Assembly: GCA_015055805.1 (NCBI GenBank)
Contig: SVHN01000004.1
Coordinates: forward strand, 1 to 64,000
Length of the DNA: 64,000 nucleotides
Source of the DNA: Clostridiales bacterium
GTDB lineage: Bacteria; Bacillota; Clostridia; Christensenellales; Borkfalkiaceae
Reading direction: 5' to 3'
Below the pieces are notes generated by a model that saw nothing but the letters and a program-made list of their open reading frames with translations, had not been told where the DNA came from and did not search any database. The translations under genes were made by a program, and so were the position numbers. Shown piece after piece: positions 25,141-33,144 of the stretch (positions within the stretch are counted from its first letter, which is position 1; each line of letters starts with the position of its first letter).

Positions 25141-25985
25141 TGGCAAAAATTATAGACGGAAAAGCACTTGCTCAAAAAGTGAAAGATGAACTTAAAGTAA
25201 AGGTAAGTGAGTTTGAAAAGGAAAACGGCAGAAAAATTGCGTTAGCCGTTATTTTGGTTGGCGAAAATCCCGCGTCAAAAGTTTACGTGAATAATAAGAT
25301 TAAATCTACTGAATACGTTGGAATGAAGTCGTTGTCTTTCCATTTGCCTGAAAGTTCTACGCAGGAAGAAGTTTCAGATTTGGTAAAGACTTTGGCATCA
25401 GATAGTACGGTTGATGGTATTTTAGTTCAATTACCATTGCCTAAACATTTGAACGAAAATAAAATTCTATCTCTTATTCCTGCAGAAAAAGACGTCGACG
25501 GGTTTTTAGCTGAAAATGTTGGAAATCTTATGCTCGGAATGCCGTGCACCGTTGCTTGCACGCCTTTTGGGGTGTTAAAGATGCTAAAAAGTGAAGGCGT
25601 GGAACTTAGTGGTAAAAACGCAGTAGTTATCGGTAGAAGTAATATAGTAGGAAAGCCTATGGCTATGTTACTACTTAAAGAAAACTGCACGGTAACTATC
25701 TGTCATAGTAAAACTTCCAACCTTAAAGAAATATGTTCAAATGCGGACGTGCTTGTTGCGGCAATAGGCAGACCTAAATTTGTAACTGCTGATATGGTAA
25801 AGGACGGGGCGGTCGTTATTGACGTTGGCATAAATAGAACGGAAAACGGATTAGTTGGTGACGTCGATTTTGATGCAGTAAAGGAAAAAGCGTCATTAAT
25901 TTCACCAGTACCTGGTGGCGTTGGTCCTATGACAATTGCTATGTTGCTTGAAAATACCTATTTATGTGCTACAAGGAAAAAATAA
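25140..25985 (+). CDS. folD: methylene-tetrahydrofolate dehydrogenase / cyclohydrolase
   Basis: 281 residues. The bifunctional cytoplasmic enzyme interconverts methylene-, methenyl- and formyl-THF. The catalytic Lys is in YVNNKIKSTEYVG. DGILVQLPLPKHLNENKIL and PEKDVDG-like PAEKDVDGF are present, and VVIGRSNIVGKPMAMLLL is the NADP-binding site. The length is full. It is packed between nusB and ispA, as in other Clostridia. Confidence 0.96.
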   Translation: MAKIIDGKALAQKVKDELKVKVSEFEKENGRKIALAVILVGENPASKVYVNNKIKSTEYVGMKSLSFHLPESSTQEEVSDLVKTLASDSTVDGILVQLPLPKHLNENKILSLIPAEKDVDGFLAENVGNLMLGMPCTVACTPFGVLKMLKSEGVELSGKNAVVIGRSNIVGKPMAMLLLKENCTVTICHSKTSNLKEICSNADVLVAAIGRPKFVTADMVKDGAVVIDVGINRTENGLVGDVDFDAVKEKASLISPVPGGVGPMTIAMLLENTYLCATRKK

Positions 25986-26867
25986 ATGAGTTCTAAGTTC
26001 TCTGTAAAATATAATAAATATTTAGACTATTTTAATGAATATTTAGACGCGACACTGTCTAAGTTGAGCGATCAAGCACCGAATACTGTTAAAGATGCAA
26101 TGCGCTACGCCGTCAGCGGTGGCGGTAAACGTATTCGCCCTATTTTATGCATGGCAACGGCTGAAATCTTAGGCGTTGATTTTAGAGAGGCTAAAGAACT
26201 TGCACTTGCAATAGAACTTATACACTCTTATTCGCTTGTCCATGACGATTTACCGGCTATGGACAACGACGATTATAGAAGGGGAAAACTTTCTACGCAT
26301 AAAAAGTTCGGCGAGGCAAACGGAATTTTGGCGGGTGATGCGTTGTTAAATTTTGCTTTTGAAGTTTGCCTATCTAAACAAAACACGGATAACAACTACG
26401 TTAAGGCATGCAGAATTGTTGCGGAATTTGCTGGATATTCTGGCATGATCGCAGGACAAGTTCTCGATCTTGAAAATGAAAAAAACGATAGTGCTGACCT
26501 AAAGATTTTGTATGACATTATATCTAACAAAACGGCAAAACTTATAACTGCGCCCATGCTTGCGGCGTCACTTTTATGTGGCGGGAAGTTTTATAACGAG
26601 TTGAGTGAGTTTGGTTATAATTTAGGCTGTCTATTTCAGATTACAGACGATATAATGGACGAAGAAGGAACACTAGAATCAATAGGTAAAACACCGCACA
26701 AGGACAAGGAAGTTGGTAAACTTACTTCGGTCAAAATTTTCGGACTAAACGGCGCAAAGGAACGTGCTAAATATCATTACGAGCAATGCAAGGTTGCCTT
26801 ATCAAAAATAGACAATAATGAGTTCCTGTCGGAATTTACAGATCTAATGTATGAAAGAAAAAAATAA
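25986..26867 (+). CDS. ispA: geranylgeranyl/farnesyl diphosphate synthase
   Basis: 293 residues. A short-chain trans-prenyl diphosphate synthase that adds isopentenyl diphosphate to make farnesyl-type products. Present are GGGKRIRP, the first aspartate-rich motif in LVHDDLPAMDNDD and the second in ITDDIMDEEG. The precursor supply comes from ispH in the same region. It starts right after the folD stop codon. Confidence 0.93.
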   Translation: MSSKFSVKYNKYLDYFNEYLDATLSKLSDQAPNTVKDAMRYAVSGGGKRIRPILCMATAEILGVDFREAKELALAIELIHSYSLVHDDLPAMDNDDYRRGKLSTHKKFGEANGILAGDALLNFAFEVCLSKQNTDNNYVKACRIVAEFAGYSGMIAGQVLDLENEKNDSADLKILYDIISNKTAKLITAPMLAASLLCGGKFYNELSEFGYNLGCLFQITDDIMDEEGTLESIGKTPHKDKEVGKLTSVKIFGLNGAKERAKYHYEQCKVALSKIDNNEFLSEFTDLMYERKK

Positions 26868-26892
26868 AACACAAGCAATTGTGTTTTTTTGT
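26867..26892 (+). terminator. intrinsic terminator between ispA and tlyA
   Basis: A perfect 8-bp stem AAACACAA/TTGTGTTT with loop GCAA is followed by TTTT. It begins on the last base of the ispA stop codon and ends five bases before the tlyA ATG. Confidence 0.75.
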
Positions 26893-26896
26893 TGGT

Positions 26897-27616
26897 ATGA
26901 GATTAGATAATTATTTGGTTGATATTAAAATATTTGATTCTAGAACTAAGGCTAAGCAGGCTATAATGCGCGGTGAAATTTTAGTTGACGGTGAAGTTGT
27001 AGATAAACCTGCATATTCTGTTTCAAGTGACGTTAAAATTGAGTACGTTTATTCAGAAAAGTTTGTTTCTCTAGGCGGTTATAAACTCAGTAAAGCATTA
27101 AAGGATTTTAATTTTATTGTAAAAGATTTTGTTTGTGCTGATATCGGGGCAAGTACGGGCGGATTTACCGACTGTTTGCTAAAATGCGGCGCAAAAAAAG
27201 TATATTCCGTTGATTTAAATGACGAACTTTTACATAAGGATTTAAAAAGTAATAATAACGTCATACCGTTAATAAAAAATGCTAGAGAACTTATCAAAAG
27301 TGATTTTGATAGTGAACTAGACTTAATTGTTGCGGATTTGAGTTTTATATCTGCAACAATGGTTATGGATGTTTTTTCTAAATTGTTAAATAAAGGAAAG
27401 TGTTTGATTATTTTAATTAAACCGCAGTTTGAGGTTGGCGGAAAGCGAAAGTTTAAAAATGGAATAATAAAAGACGATACACTTCAAAAGGCTGCATGTC
27501 AAAAAGTAATCGATTGTGCGTTAAGTTGTGGTTTCAAAATAATCAACGTTACCACTGCGCCGATTGTCGACGGGAAGAATTTAGAATATTTGGCTTTATT
27601 TGATAAAACGAACTAA
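26897..27616 (+). CDS. tlyA: TlyA family rRNA (cytidine-2'-O)-methyltransferase
   Basis: 239 residues from ATG 26897, chosen because MRLDNYLVDIKIFDSRTKAK, the start of the S4 RNA-binding domain, follows. A FtsJ-like methyltransferase domain comes after it with ADIGASTGGFTDCLL (SAM site) and PQFEVG. Homologues 2'-O-methylate 16S or 23S rRNA and were once called hemolysins. There is no ribosome site because the region just upstream is a terminator hairpin, so expression may rely on readthrough or hairpin melting. Confidence 0.9.
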   Translation: MRLDNYLVDIKIFDSRTKAKQAIMRGEILVDGEVVDKPAYSVSSDVKIEYVYSEKFVSLGGYKLSKALKDFNFIVKDFVCADIGASTGGFTDCLLKCGAKKVYSVDLNDELLHKDLKSNNNVIPLIKNARELIKSDFDSELDLIVADLSFISATMVMDVFSKLLNKGKCLIILIKPQFEVGGKRKFKNGIIKDDTLQKAACQKVIDCALSCGFKIINVTTAPIVDGKNLEYLALFDKTN

Positions 27617-27653
27617 ATGAATAAAATATTATTCATAATATTGTGAATATCTA

Positions 27654-27682
27654 TTGAAAATATTCGTATTTTGTGATATTAT
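27654..27682 (+). promoter_or_regulatory. promoter of nadK
   Basis: TTGAAA (27654-27659), a 17-base spacer and TATTAT (27677-27682) end 17 bases before ATG 27700. Two AT-rich imperfect palindromes (27617-27636 and 27631-27648) lie upstream and could be regulatory. Confidence 0.6.
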
Positions 27683-27699
27683 ATTTATAGGTGAAAATA

Positions 27700-28515
27700 A
27701 TGAACGCATTGGTTTACGATAATAAAGGTAAAGATATTAACGCTGTTTGGCTTAAAAAATTAATCAAAAGTCTTGACGAAGCAGAAATACCGTCAAGAGT
27801 TATTGACGACGACGATTTATCAAAAGATATATCTGCCGACGTTTTATTTGTTTTAGGTGGCGATGGAACGATATTATGTCTAAACGAATTTGCTAACCGA
27901 AATAATATCCCTATGATAGGTATAAATATTGGCAAGCTTGGCTTTTTATCTGAATTTGAAAGTAGTGAAATTGATAAGGCGGTTAGTCTATTTAAAAGTG
28001 GCGAACTAAAAAAGGATGTTCGTATTGCTATTGACGTTTTTTACGATAAAATAACTTATTGCGCATTAAACGACGTGTTCGTTCAAAGGGTTTACTCTGA
28101 AGACGTTGGGTGTATGATTACCGAAGTTAAGGTTGCAGTTGATGATACTGATACTTGTAGTTACAAGGGTGATGGTGTTATATTGTGTACGCCAACTGGA
28201 GCAACAGCTTATTCGCTGTCTGCCGGTGGATCTATTCTCGCACCCAAGGTCGAAGCGTTCAGCGTTACGCCGATTGCCGTCCATGATTTTAATCAAAGAC
28301 CAATAGTATATTCTTCTGATTCTACTTTTAAGTTTAAAATTACGGGTGACGTTCCCGTTGGACTGTTTGCTGATGGTCATTTTATAGCAAATCTTAAAAA
28401 GGGAGATACCTTTATCGTTAAAAAAGCCTTAAAACCAACGGTGTTTTTGAGAAAGCAAGATTTTAATTTCTTTAAGAGATTAAATCATAAATTTAGATCG
28501 CAAAGAGGTGAGTAG
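27700..28515 (+). CDS. nadK: NAD kinase
   Basis: 271 residues from ATG 27700, preceded by AGGTGAAA; a GTG three codons upstream is an alternative. It phosphorylates NAD to NADP. The GGDGT motif is in VLGGDGTILCLNEF, and TPTGATAYSLSAGG is the second substrate-binding block. It lies in the tlyA-nadK-argR-recN order common in Firmicutes. A TAG stop ends one base before the argR ATG. Confidence 0.94.
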   Translation: MNALVYDNKGKDINAVWLKKLIKSLDEAEIPSRVIDDDDLSKDISADVLFVLGGDGTILCLNEFANRNNIPMIGINIGKLGFLSEFESSEIDKAVSLFKSGELKKDVRIAIDVFYDKITYCALNDVFVQRVYSEDVGCMITEVKVAVDDTDTCSYKGDGVILCTPTGATAYSLSAGGSILAPKVEAFSVTPIAVHDFNQRPIVYSSDSTFKFKITGDVPVGLFADGHFIANLKKGDTFIVKKALKPTVFLRKQDFNFFKRLNHKFRSQRGE

Positions 28516-28516
28516 A

Positions 28517-28963
28517 ATGACTAAAAAAGAAAGACTTGCACTTATACTTAATATAATAAACGAAGATGAGATATCCACACAGGAAGAGCTTACTGAAAAG
28601 CTAAATTTGAAAGGCTACGATATATCTCAATCAACTATATCAAGAGATATTAACGAACTTAATCTTATCAAAGCGGAAGGCGTCGAAAAAAGATTTAAGT
28701 ACGTTCAAGCGAACCTTACTAGTGGCGTTGTATCAACGCAAATGATAAGCGTGTTAAAACAAATTATGACTTCGGTATCGTACGCAAATAATCTTGTAGT
28801 GATTAAAACTTTAAGCGGCAACGCCGGTGCTGCGGGTATGGCTGTTGACGGAATGCATTTGCCGCAAATTTTAGGGTCTGTTGCAGGTGATGATACTTTA
28901 CTGGTTATAGCAAAATCTAATTCAGACGCCGAGATTGTTGTGAAAATTTTAAGGAATCTTTAA
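28517..28963 (+). CDS. argR: arginine repressor ArgR/AhrC
   Basis: 148 residues from ATG 28517, behind AGAGGTG. A winged-helix N-domain (SQSTISRDINELNLIKAEG) is followed by the C-terminal hexamerisation and arginine-binding domain with TLSGNAGAAGMAVDG and GDDTLLVIAKS. It represses arginine synthesis and activates catabolism when arginine is plentiful. Arginine genes are not in the window. Its stop codon overlaps the recN start by one base. Confidence 0.93.
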   Translation: MTKKERLALILNIINEDEISTQEELTEKLNLKGYDISQSTISRDINELNLIKAEGVEKRFKYVQANLTSGVVSTQMISVLKQIMTSVSYANNLVVIKTLSGNAGAAGMAVDGMHLPQILGSVAGDDTLLVIAKSNSDAEIVVKILRNL

Positions 28964-30663
28964 TGCTTAAAAAACTTGTAATTAAAAACGTAGCATTAAT
29001 CAGTAATGCTGAAATACCTTTTATTGAAGGACTTAACGTTTTATCGGGCGAAACAGGTGCAGGGAAATCTGTTATCATTGAGTCGCTCAATTTTGTTTTG
29101 GGCGCAAAAGCAGATAAGAACCTTATTAAGAGCGGTGAAACAGAGTGCTTGGTTAAAGCGGAGTTTTCGGTGGAAAATAACGGTGAAATATCTGATATCT
29201 TTAACGAACTCGATATTGACTATGACGGTGATATAATTATTTCCCGAAAATTTAACGTTGACGGCAAAAGTTCAATAAAAATTAACGGCGAAAACGTAAC
29301 TTCTGGAATGCTTAAAAAACTTACGTCAAAACTTGTTGACGTGCATGGTCAGAGTGAGCATTTTTATTTGTTAAAAAACCAAAATCAGTTAGATTTAATT
29401 GATAAATTTGGTGGCGAAGAGATATTTGAAGTTAAACAAAAGTTAAACATTATATATAAAGAATACAAGGATATTCTACACAAGATAGATAATTTGGGTG
29501 GTGACGAGTCGCATAGATTAATACGGCTTGACGTTCTAAATTATCAAATCAATGAGATTGAGGGTTGTAATATAGGCGAAAATGAAGAATCGGAGCTTTT
29601 AGAAATAAAAGAAAAATTAAAGCATCAAGAAAAGATTGTCAACGCGCTCTTAACCGCAAAATCATGCATAAGTGACGAAGGTGGTGTTAGTGACGTTTTG
29701 AGCAATGCTATTAGGTCGCTATCCAACATAACGGATCTAGGAAAAGAATATTTGGAACTTTACGAAAGGATAAGTAATCTTTTTTCTGAGTTGGACGACG
29801 TTAGCGATACGGCAAATGGCTTGCTTGATGAGTTTGATTATTCATCATATAATGCCGACGAGATTGAAGATAGACTTTCGGTTATTAAGTCCTTAAAGAA
29901 AAAATACGGAAACGATTATAAAGAAATTATAGATTTTCTAAATTCAGCGAAAGAAGAAAGGGCAAATTTAGAAAACTTTAACGAACTAGCAGGACAACTA
30001 ACTGTAGATAAACTTAACGCTGAAAAAGAACTGTATAAAACTTATCAGGAATTGAGTGATTTAAGAAGGAAATCTGCTGATATTTTTACGAGAAACGTAT
30101 TAAAAGAAGTGCGAGAACTTGGAATGAGTAAGGCGGAGTTTGAAGTCGGTTTTTCTAATTTTCCAGATTTTGAAAGTTGTCGCTTTAATTCTTCAAACGG
30201 AACAGATGAAGTTGAGTTTTTGTTTTCCGCTAACCTTGGTCAGCCGTTAAAACCGCTATCTGCTATAATAAGCGGCGGTGAAATCAGTAGATTTATGCTA
30301 TCGATTAAAGCGCAAACGGCAAAATACGGAAACGTTTCAACCTTTATTTTTGATGAGATTGACGCAGGAATAAGTGGTTTGGTAGCGAAGATTGTAGCGC
30401 AAAAATTTGCTAAAATTTCAAAAGACGTTCAGATTATTGCAATATCTCACTTGCCTCAAATTTCCGCAATGGCGGATAATAATCTTTTGATTATAAAGAG
30501 TGAGAAAGAAACGCATACGGAAACTATCGTTAAAACTTTAAGTGCTAGCGACAAAATTGAAGAGCTTACAAGACTTGTTGGTGGCAATATCGAAAGCGAA
30601 TCAGCAAAAATTCACGCTAAAGAATTGATTGACGCTGCCGATAAATTCAAACAAACTTTATAA
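28963..30663 (+). CDS. recN: DNA repair ATPase RecN
   Basis: 566 residues. An SMC-like protein for double-strand break repair. The N-terminal Walker A is GETGAGKSVIIESL, a central coiled coil spans about residues 160-370, the ABC signature is ISGGEISRFM, and Walker B is TFIFDEIDAGISG. It sits between argR and spoIVB as in many Firmicutes. The length is normal, and a long hairpin terminator follows. Confidence 0.95.
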   Translation: MLKKLVIKNVALISNAEIPFIEGLNVLSGETGAGKSVIIESLNFVLGAKADKNLIKSGETECLVKAEFSVENNGEISDIFNELDIDYDGDIIISRKFNVDGKSSIKINGENVTSGMLKKLTSKLVDVHGQSEHFYLLKNQNQLDLIDKFGGEEIFEVKQKLNIIYKEYKDILHKIDNLGGDESHRLIRLDVLNYQINEIEGCNIGENEESELLEIKEKLKHQEKIVNALLTAKSCISDEGGVSDVLSNAIRSLSNITDLGKEYLELYERISNLFSELDDVSDTANGLLDEFDYSSYNADEIEDRLSVIKSLKKKYGNDYKEIIDFLNSAKEERANLENFNELAGQLTVDKLNAEKELYKTYQELSDLRRKSADIFTRNVLKEVRELGMSKAEFEVGFSNFPDFESCRFNSSNGTDEVEFLFSANLGQPLKPLSAIISGGEISRFMLSIKAQTAKYGNVSTFIFDEIDAGISGLVAKIVAQKFAKISKDVQIIAISHLPQISAMADNNLLIIKSEKETHTETIVKTLSASDKIEELTRLVGGNIESESAKIHAKELIDAADKFKQTL

Positions 30664-30671
30664 TATAATTT

Positions 30672-30746
30672 AACCGACAATTTTGAAATGTACCCCAAAA
30701 GTTAGACGCTTTTAAGAGGTGCATTTCAATTTGTTCGGTTTTTTTT
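30672..30746 (+). terminator. long hairpin terminator after recN, IS-end-like core
   Basis: Arms of about 22 bases (30673-30694 and 30719-30740) pair with an internal mismatch patch, an inner AAAAG/CTTTT stem (30697-30701 with 30709-30713) caps the structure, and GGTTTTTTTT follows. The inner strand contains TACCCCAAAAGTTAGAC, which from memory resembles the ends of IS150-type insertion sequences. Confidence 0.7.
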
Positions 30747-30794
30747 GTATAAATACTTAAAATCTACTCATTCTATACGTGTATAGGAGTGAGT

Positions 30795-31772
30795 ATGAAG
30801 AAGAAAATTAGTATTGTTTGCTTGTTGATGGCGATTTTTTTGTCGCTTACCTTTGGATTTTCAAGTGTTAACGCAGACGAGAGATATGTATATCTTGGCG
30901 GTATGCCGGCAGGGTTTTCAATCAGCACTAAGGGGGCACACGTAGTTGGGCTGTGTGACGTGATTACTGAGCAAGGACTTGAATCACCTGCAAAAGATGC
31001 AGGGATACAAGTAGGGGACGTGATATTAAAAATTTGCAACTTTGAAATAAACAATGCTAAAGATATAGAAAATACCGTTATAAGCAATGCTGTTACCGAT
31101 ATCATAATTAAGCGTGATGGTGAAATCCTTGATAAAACTATTAAACCGTCTAAAGATTTGAGCGGTAAATTTAAGTTAGGTGTTTTCATTAAAGATAGTA
31201 TTAGTGGTATAGGTACTATTACTTATATCGACGACAATCGTTTTGCGTCACTTGGGCATGCGGTAATAGGTGATAATGGTGACGTACTAAGTATTTTAGG
31301 CGGTGATTTATATAATTGTAATATCACAGGTGTAATAAAGGGGGAGCGCGGCAAGGCTGGAGAACTTCGAGGCGTCTTTTTAAGGGATAAGCCGATTGCA
31401 TCAATAGAAAAAAATCTTGTATGTGGTGTATACGGTTGTTTAAACGGCGAATATAATCTTAGCGGTCTAGAAAAGATAGCTATAGGTGATGCCAAAATGG
31501 GTGACGCCGTGATATATACTACTATTGACGGTTCAAAACCTATACAGTATAATATATCAATTGTAAAAAATGAAAACTATACGGAAACAAAAAATTTCGT
31601 TATAGAAGTAAAGGACGAAAAATTGTTAAATACTACTGGTGGTATCGTTCAAGGAATGAGTGGAAGTCCTATCGTTCAAGACGGAAAACTTGTCGGGGCG
31701 GTGACGCACGTATTTATTAACGATCCAACGCGTGGGTTTGGCATATCAATAAATAATATGATAAACAACTAG
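30795..31772 (+). CDS. spoIVB: SpoIVB sporulation serine protease
   Basis: 325 residues from ATG 30795 (TAGGAGTG at 30783-30790). A signal peptide covers residues 1-28. A PDZ-like region (GVDVILKICNFEINN type) follows, and the S55 peptidase domain has ASLGHAVIGDNG (His) and GIVQGMSGSPIVQDGKLVGAVTH (catalytic Ser). It is made in the forespore, exported and signals the sigma-K checkpoint by cutting SpoIVFA. The order recN-spoIVB is standard in spore formers. Confidence 0.95.
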   Translation: MKKKISIVCLLMAIFLSLTFGFSSVNADERYVYLGGMPAGFSISTKGAHVVGLCDVITEQGLESPAKDAGIQVGDVILKICNFEINNAKDIENTVISNAVTDIIIKRDGEILDKTIKPSKDLSGKFKLGVFIKDSISGIGTITYIDDNRFASLGHAVIGDNGDVLSILGGDLYNCNITGVIKGERGKAGELRGVFLRDKPIASIEKNLVCGVYGCLNGEYNLSGLEKIAIGDAKMGDAVIYTTIDGSKPIQYNISIVKNENYTETKNFVIEVKDEKLLNTTGGIVQGMSGSPIVQDGKLVGAVTHVFINDPTRGFGISINNMINN

Positions 31773-31862
31773 TAAAATTCAAGTTGTTTATTGTGTGTTT
31801 GTGTGTGACATAATGTATATAAATTTAAAAATTACAGAAAATATTTTCAGACGGAGGTTGTT

Positions 31863-33044
31863 ATGAAAAGAGGATATTCTGTAATTTTTATTATATTAGC
31901 ATTTTTACTAACTCTTGGTTGCTTTGGTTGTTTTACAAGCTACGCAAAACCAAAAGCGTTTGCGGACGAGACTATAACTTGTAGCAGTAAATCTGCTTAT
32001 CTAATCGATTCGCATAGTGGTAGAGTTATTTTTTCAAAAAATGAAAATGATAGACTGCCGATTGCCAGCATGTGCAAAATTATGACGCTTTTATTATGTT
32101 TTGAGGCAAAAGCCAATGACCAAATTGCTCTAGATGAAAGTATTACCGTTAGTGAAAATGCCGCAGGTATGGGCGGATCACAGGTGTTTTTAGAGGCTAA
32201 CGCGCAGTATATAGTTGGAGATTTAATTAAAAGCATAGTTGTTGCATCTGCAAACGACGCTTGCGTTGCGATGGCTGAAAGGCTGTGTGGAAACGAACAG
32301 TCGTTTATACAAAGAATGAACGATAAAGCAAAAGAATTAGGTATGGAAAACACTTTGTTTGCTAACTGTACGGGGCTTCCTAAGCCAAATCAATATTCTT
32401 CTGCAAAAGACGTGTCGATTATGTTTTCTGAACTTTTAAAGCACGAAGATTATTATCGTTTTTCTAGGATTTGGACAGACAAGATAATCCACCCAAACAA
32501 TAGAGAAACTGAAATTTCAAACACGAATAAGTTAATCAGGTTTTATAAGGGTTGCGATAGTGGCAAAACTGGTTACACAAGCGAGGCTGGACATTGTCTT
32601 GCCGCATCGGCTATTAGGGGTGATATGAGATTAATATCAGTTGTGATATCTTCGCCTGACAGCAAGACGCGTTTTAAGGAAGTTTCTTCAATGTTTAACT
32701 ACGCTTTTGACAATTACGTAAATAAGCTTATTATAGACGATAAAAAACCTATTGACGTTAAGGTAGAAGTTTTGGGCGGAAAAAAAGACTGTGTTGAAGT
32801 AGTAGCTGAAAAACCGTTTTTTCTATTCTCGGCAAAAGATGAAAAACGTAGTGTTGAAATAAACTTTATTCCTATCGAAAAAGTAAAAGCGCCTATAACA
32901 AAAGGCGACTTGTTGGGGACGTTAGAGGTTTATGAAAACGGTGAAAAGCTTGCGAACATTAACGTGTTAGCTGTTGAGGACGTGTTGGAAAAAACTTATT
33001 TTGATATAATAACAGACATATCGAAAAATTGGGCGTTAATTTAA
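31863..33044 (+). CDS. dacF: D-alanyl-D-alanine carboxypeptidase (S11, DacF-like)
   Basis: 393 residues with a GGAGG ribosome site. A signal peptide runs to about residue 34. The penicillin-binding motifs are Ser69-x-x-Lys72 (ASMCK), Ser129-Ala-Asn131 and Lys235-Thr-Gly237, as in class S11, and a C-terminal PBP5-type beta domain follows. It trims the terminal D-Ala of peptidoglycan stems. DacF in Bacillus is forespore-made and acts on spore cortex; placement next to spoIVB supports a sporulation role, but this is inferred. Confidence 0.85.
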   Translation: MKRGYSVIFIILAFLLTLGCFGCFTSYAKPKAFADETITCSSKSAYLIDSHSGRVIFSKNENDRLPIASMCKIMTLLLCFEAKANDQIALDESITVSENAAGMGGSQVFLEANAQYIVGDLIKSIVVASANDACVAMAERLCGNEQSFIQRMNDKAKELGMENTLFANCTGLPKPNQYSSAKDVSIMFSELLKHEDYYRFSRIWTDKIIHPNNRETEISNTNKLIRFYKGCDSGKTGYTSEAGHCLAASAIRGDMRLISVVISSPDSKTRFKEVSSMFNYAFDNYVNKLIIDDKKPIDVKVEVLGGKKDCVEVVAEKPFFLFSAKDEKRSVEINFIPIEKVKAPITKGDLLGTLEVYENGEKLANINVLAVEDVLEKTYFDIITDISKNWALI

Positions 33045-33057
33045 CGCTCAATTTTTT
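33030..33057 (+). terminator. intrinsic terminator overlapping the dacF-like stop codon
   Basis: TGGGCGTT (33030-33037) pairs with AACGCTCA (33043-33050) around AATTT, followed by ATTTTTT. The TAA stop (33042-33044) lies in the hairpin, so the end of translation and the termination site are fused. Confidence 0.8.
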
Positions 33058-33085
33058 AAAATTATACATAATTTTATTAATTCCG

Positions 33086-33114
33086 TTGACATTGATTAAA
33101 TACTTATTTATAAT
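33086..33114 (+). promoter_or_regulatory. consensus promoter of the rhamnosidase-like gene
   Basis: TTGACA (33086-33091), a 17-base spacer and TATAAT (33109-33114) match the sigma-A consensus fully, 30 bases before ATG 33145. No operator is obvious. Confidence 0.8.
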
Positions 33115-33144
33115 TAGTACAAATAACTTTTTTCAAGGTCTAGC

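Noticed and set aside
27617-27648. ArgR operator before nadK-argR
   Set aside because: The palindromes ATGAAT-N8-ATTCAT and the inverted ATTCA...GTGAAT do not fit the TGAAT-N4-ATTCA spacing of ARG boxes.
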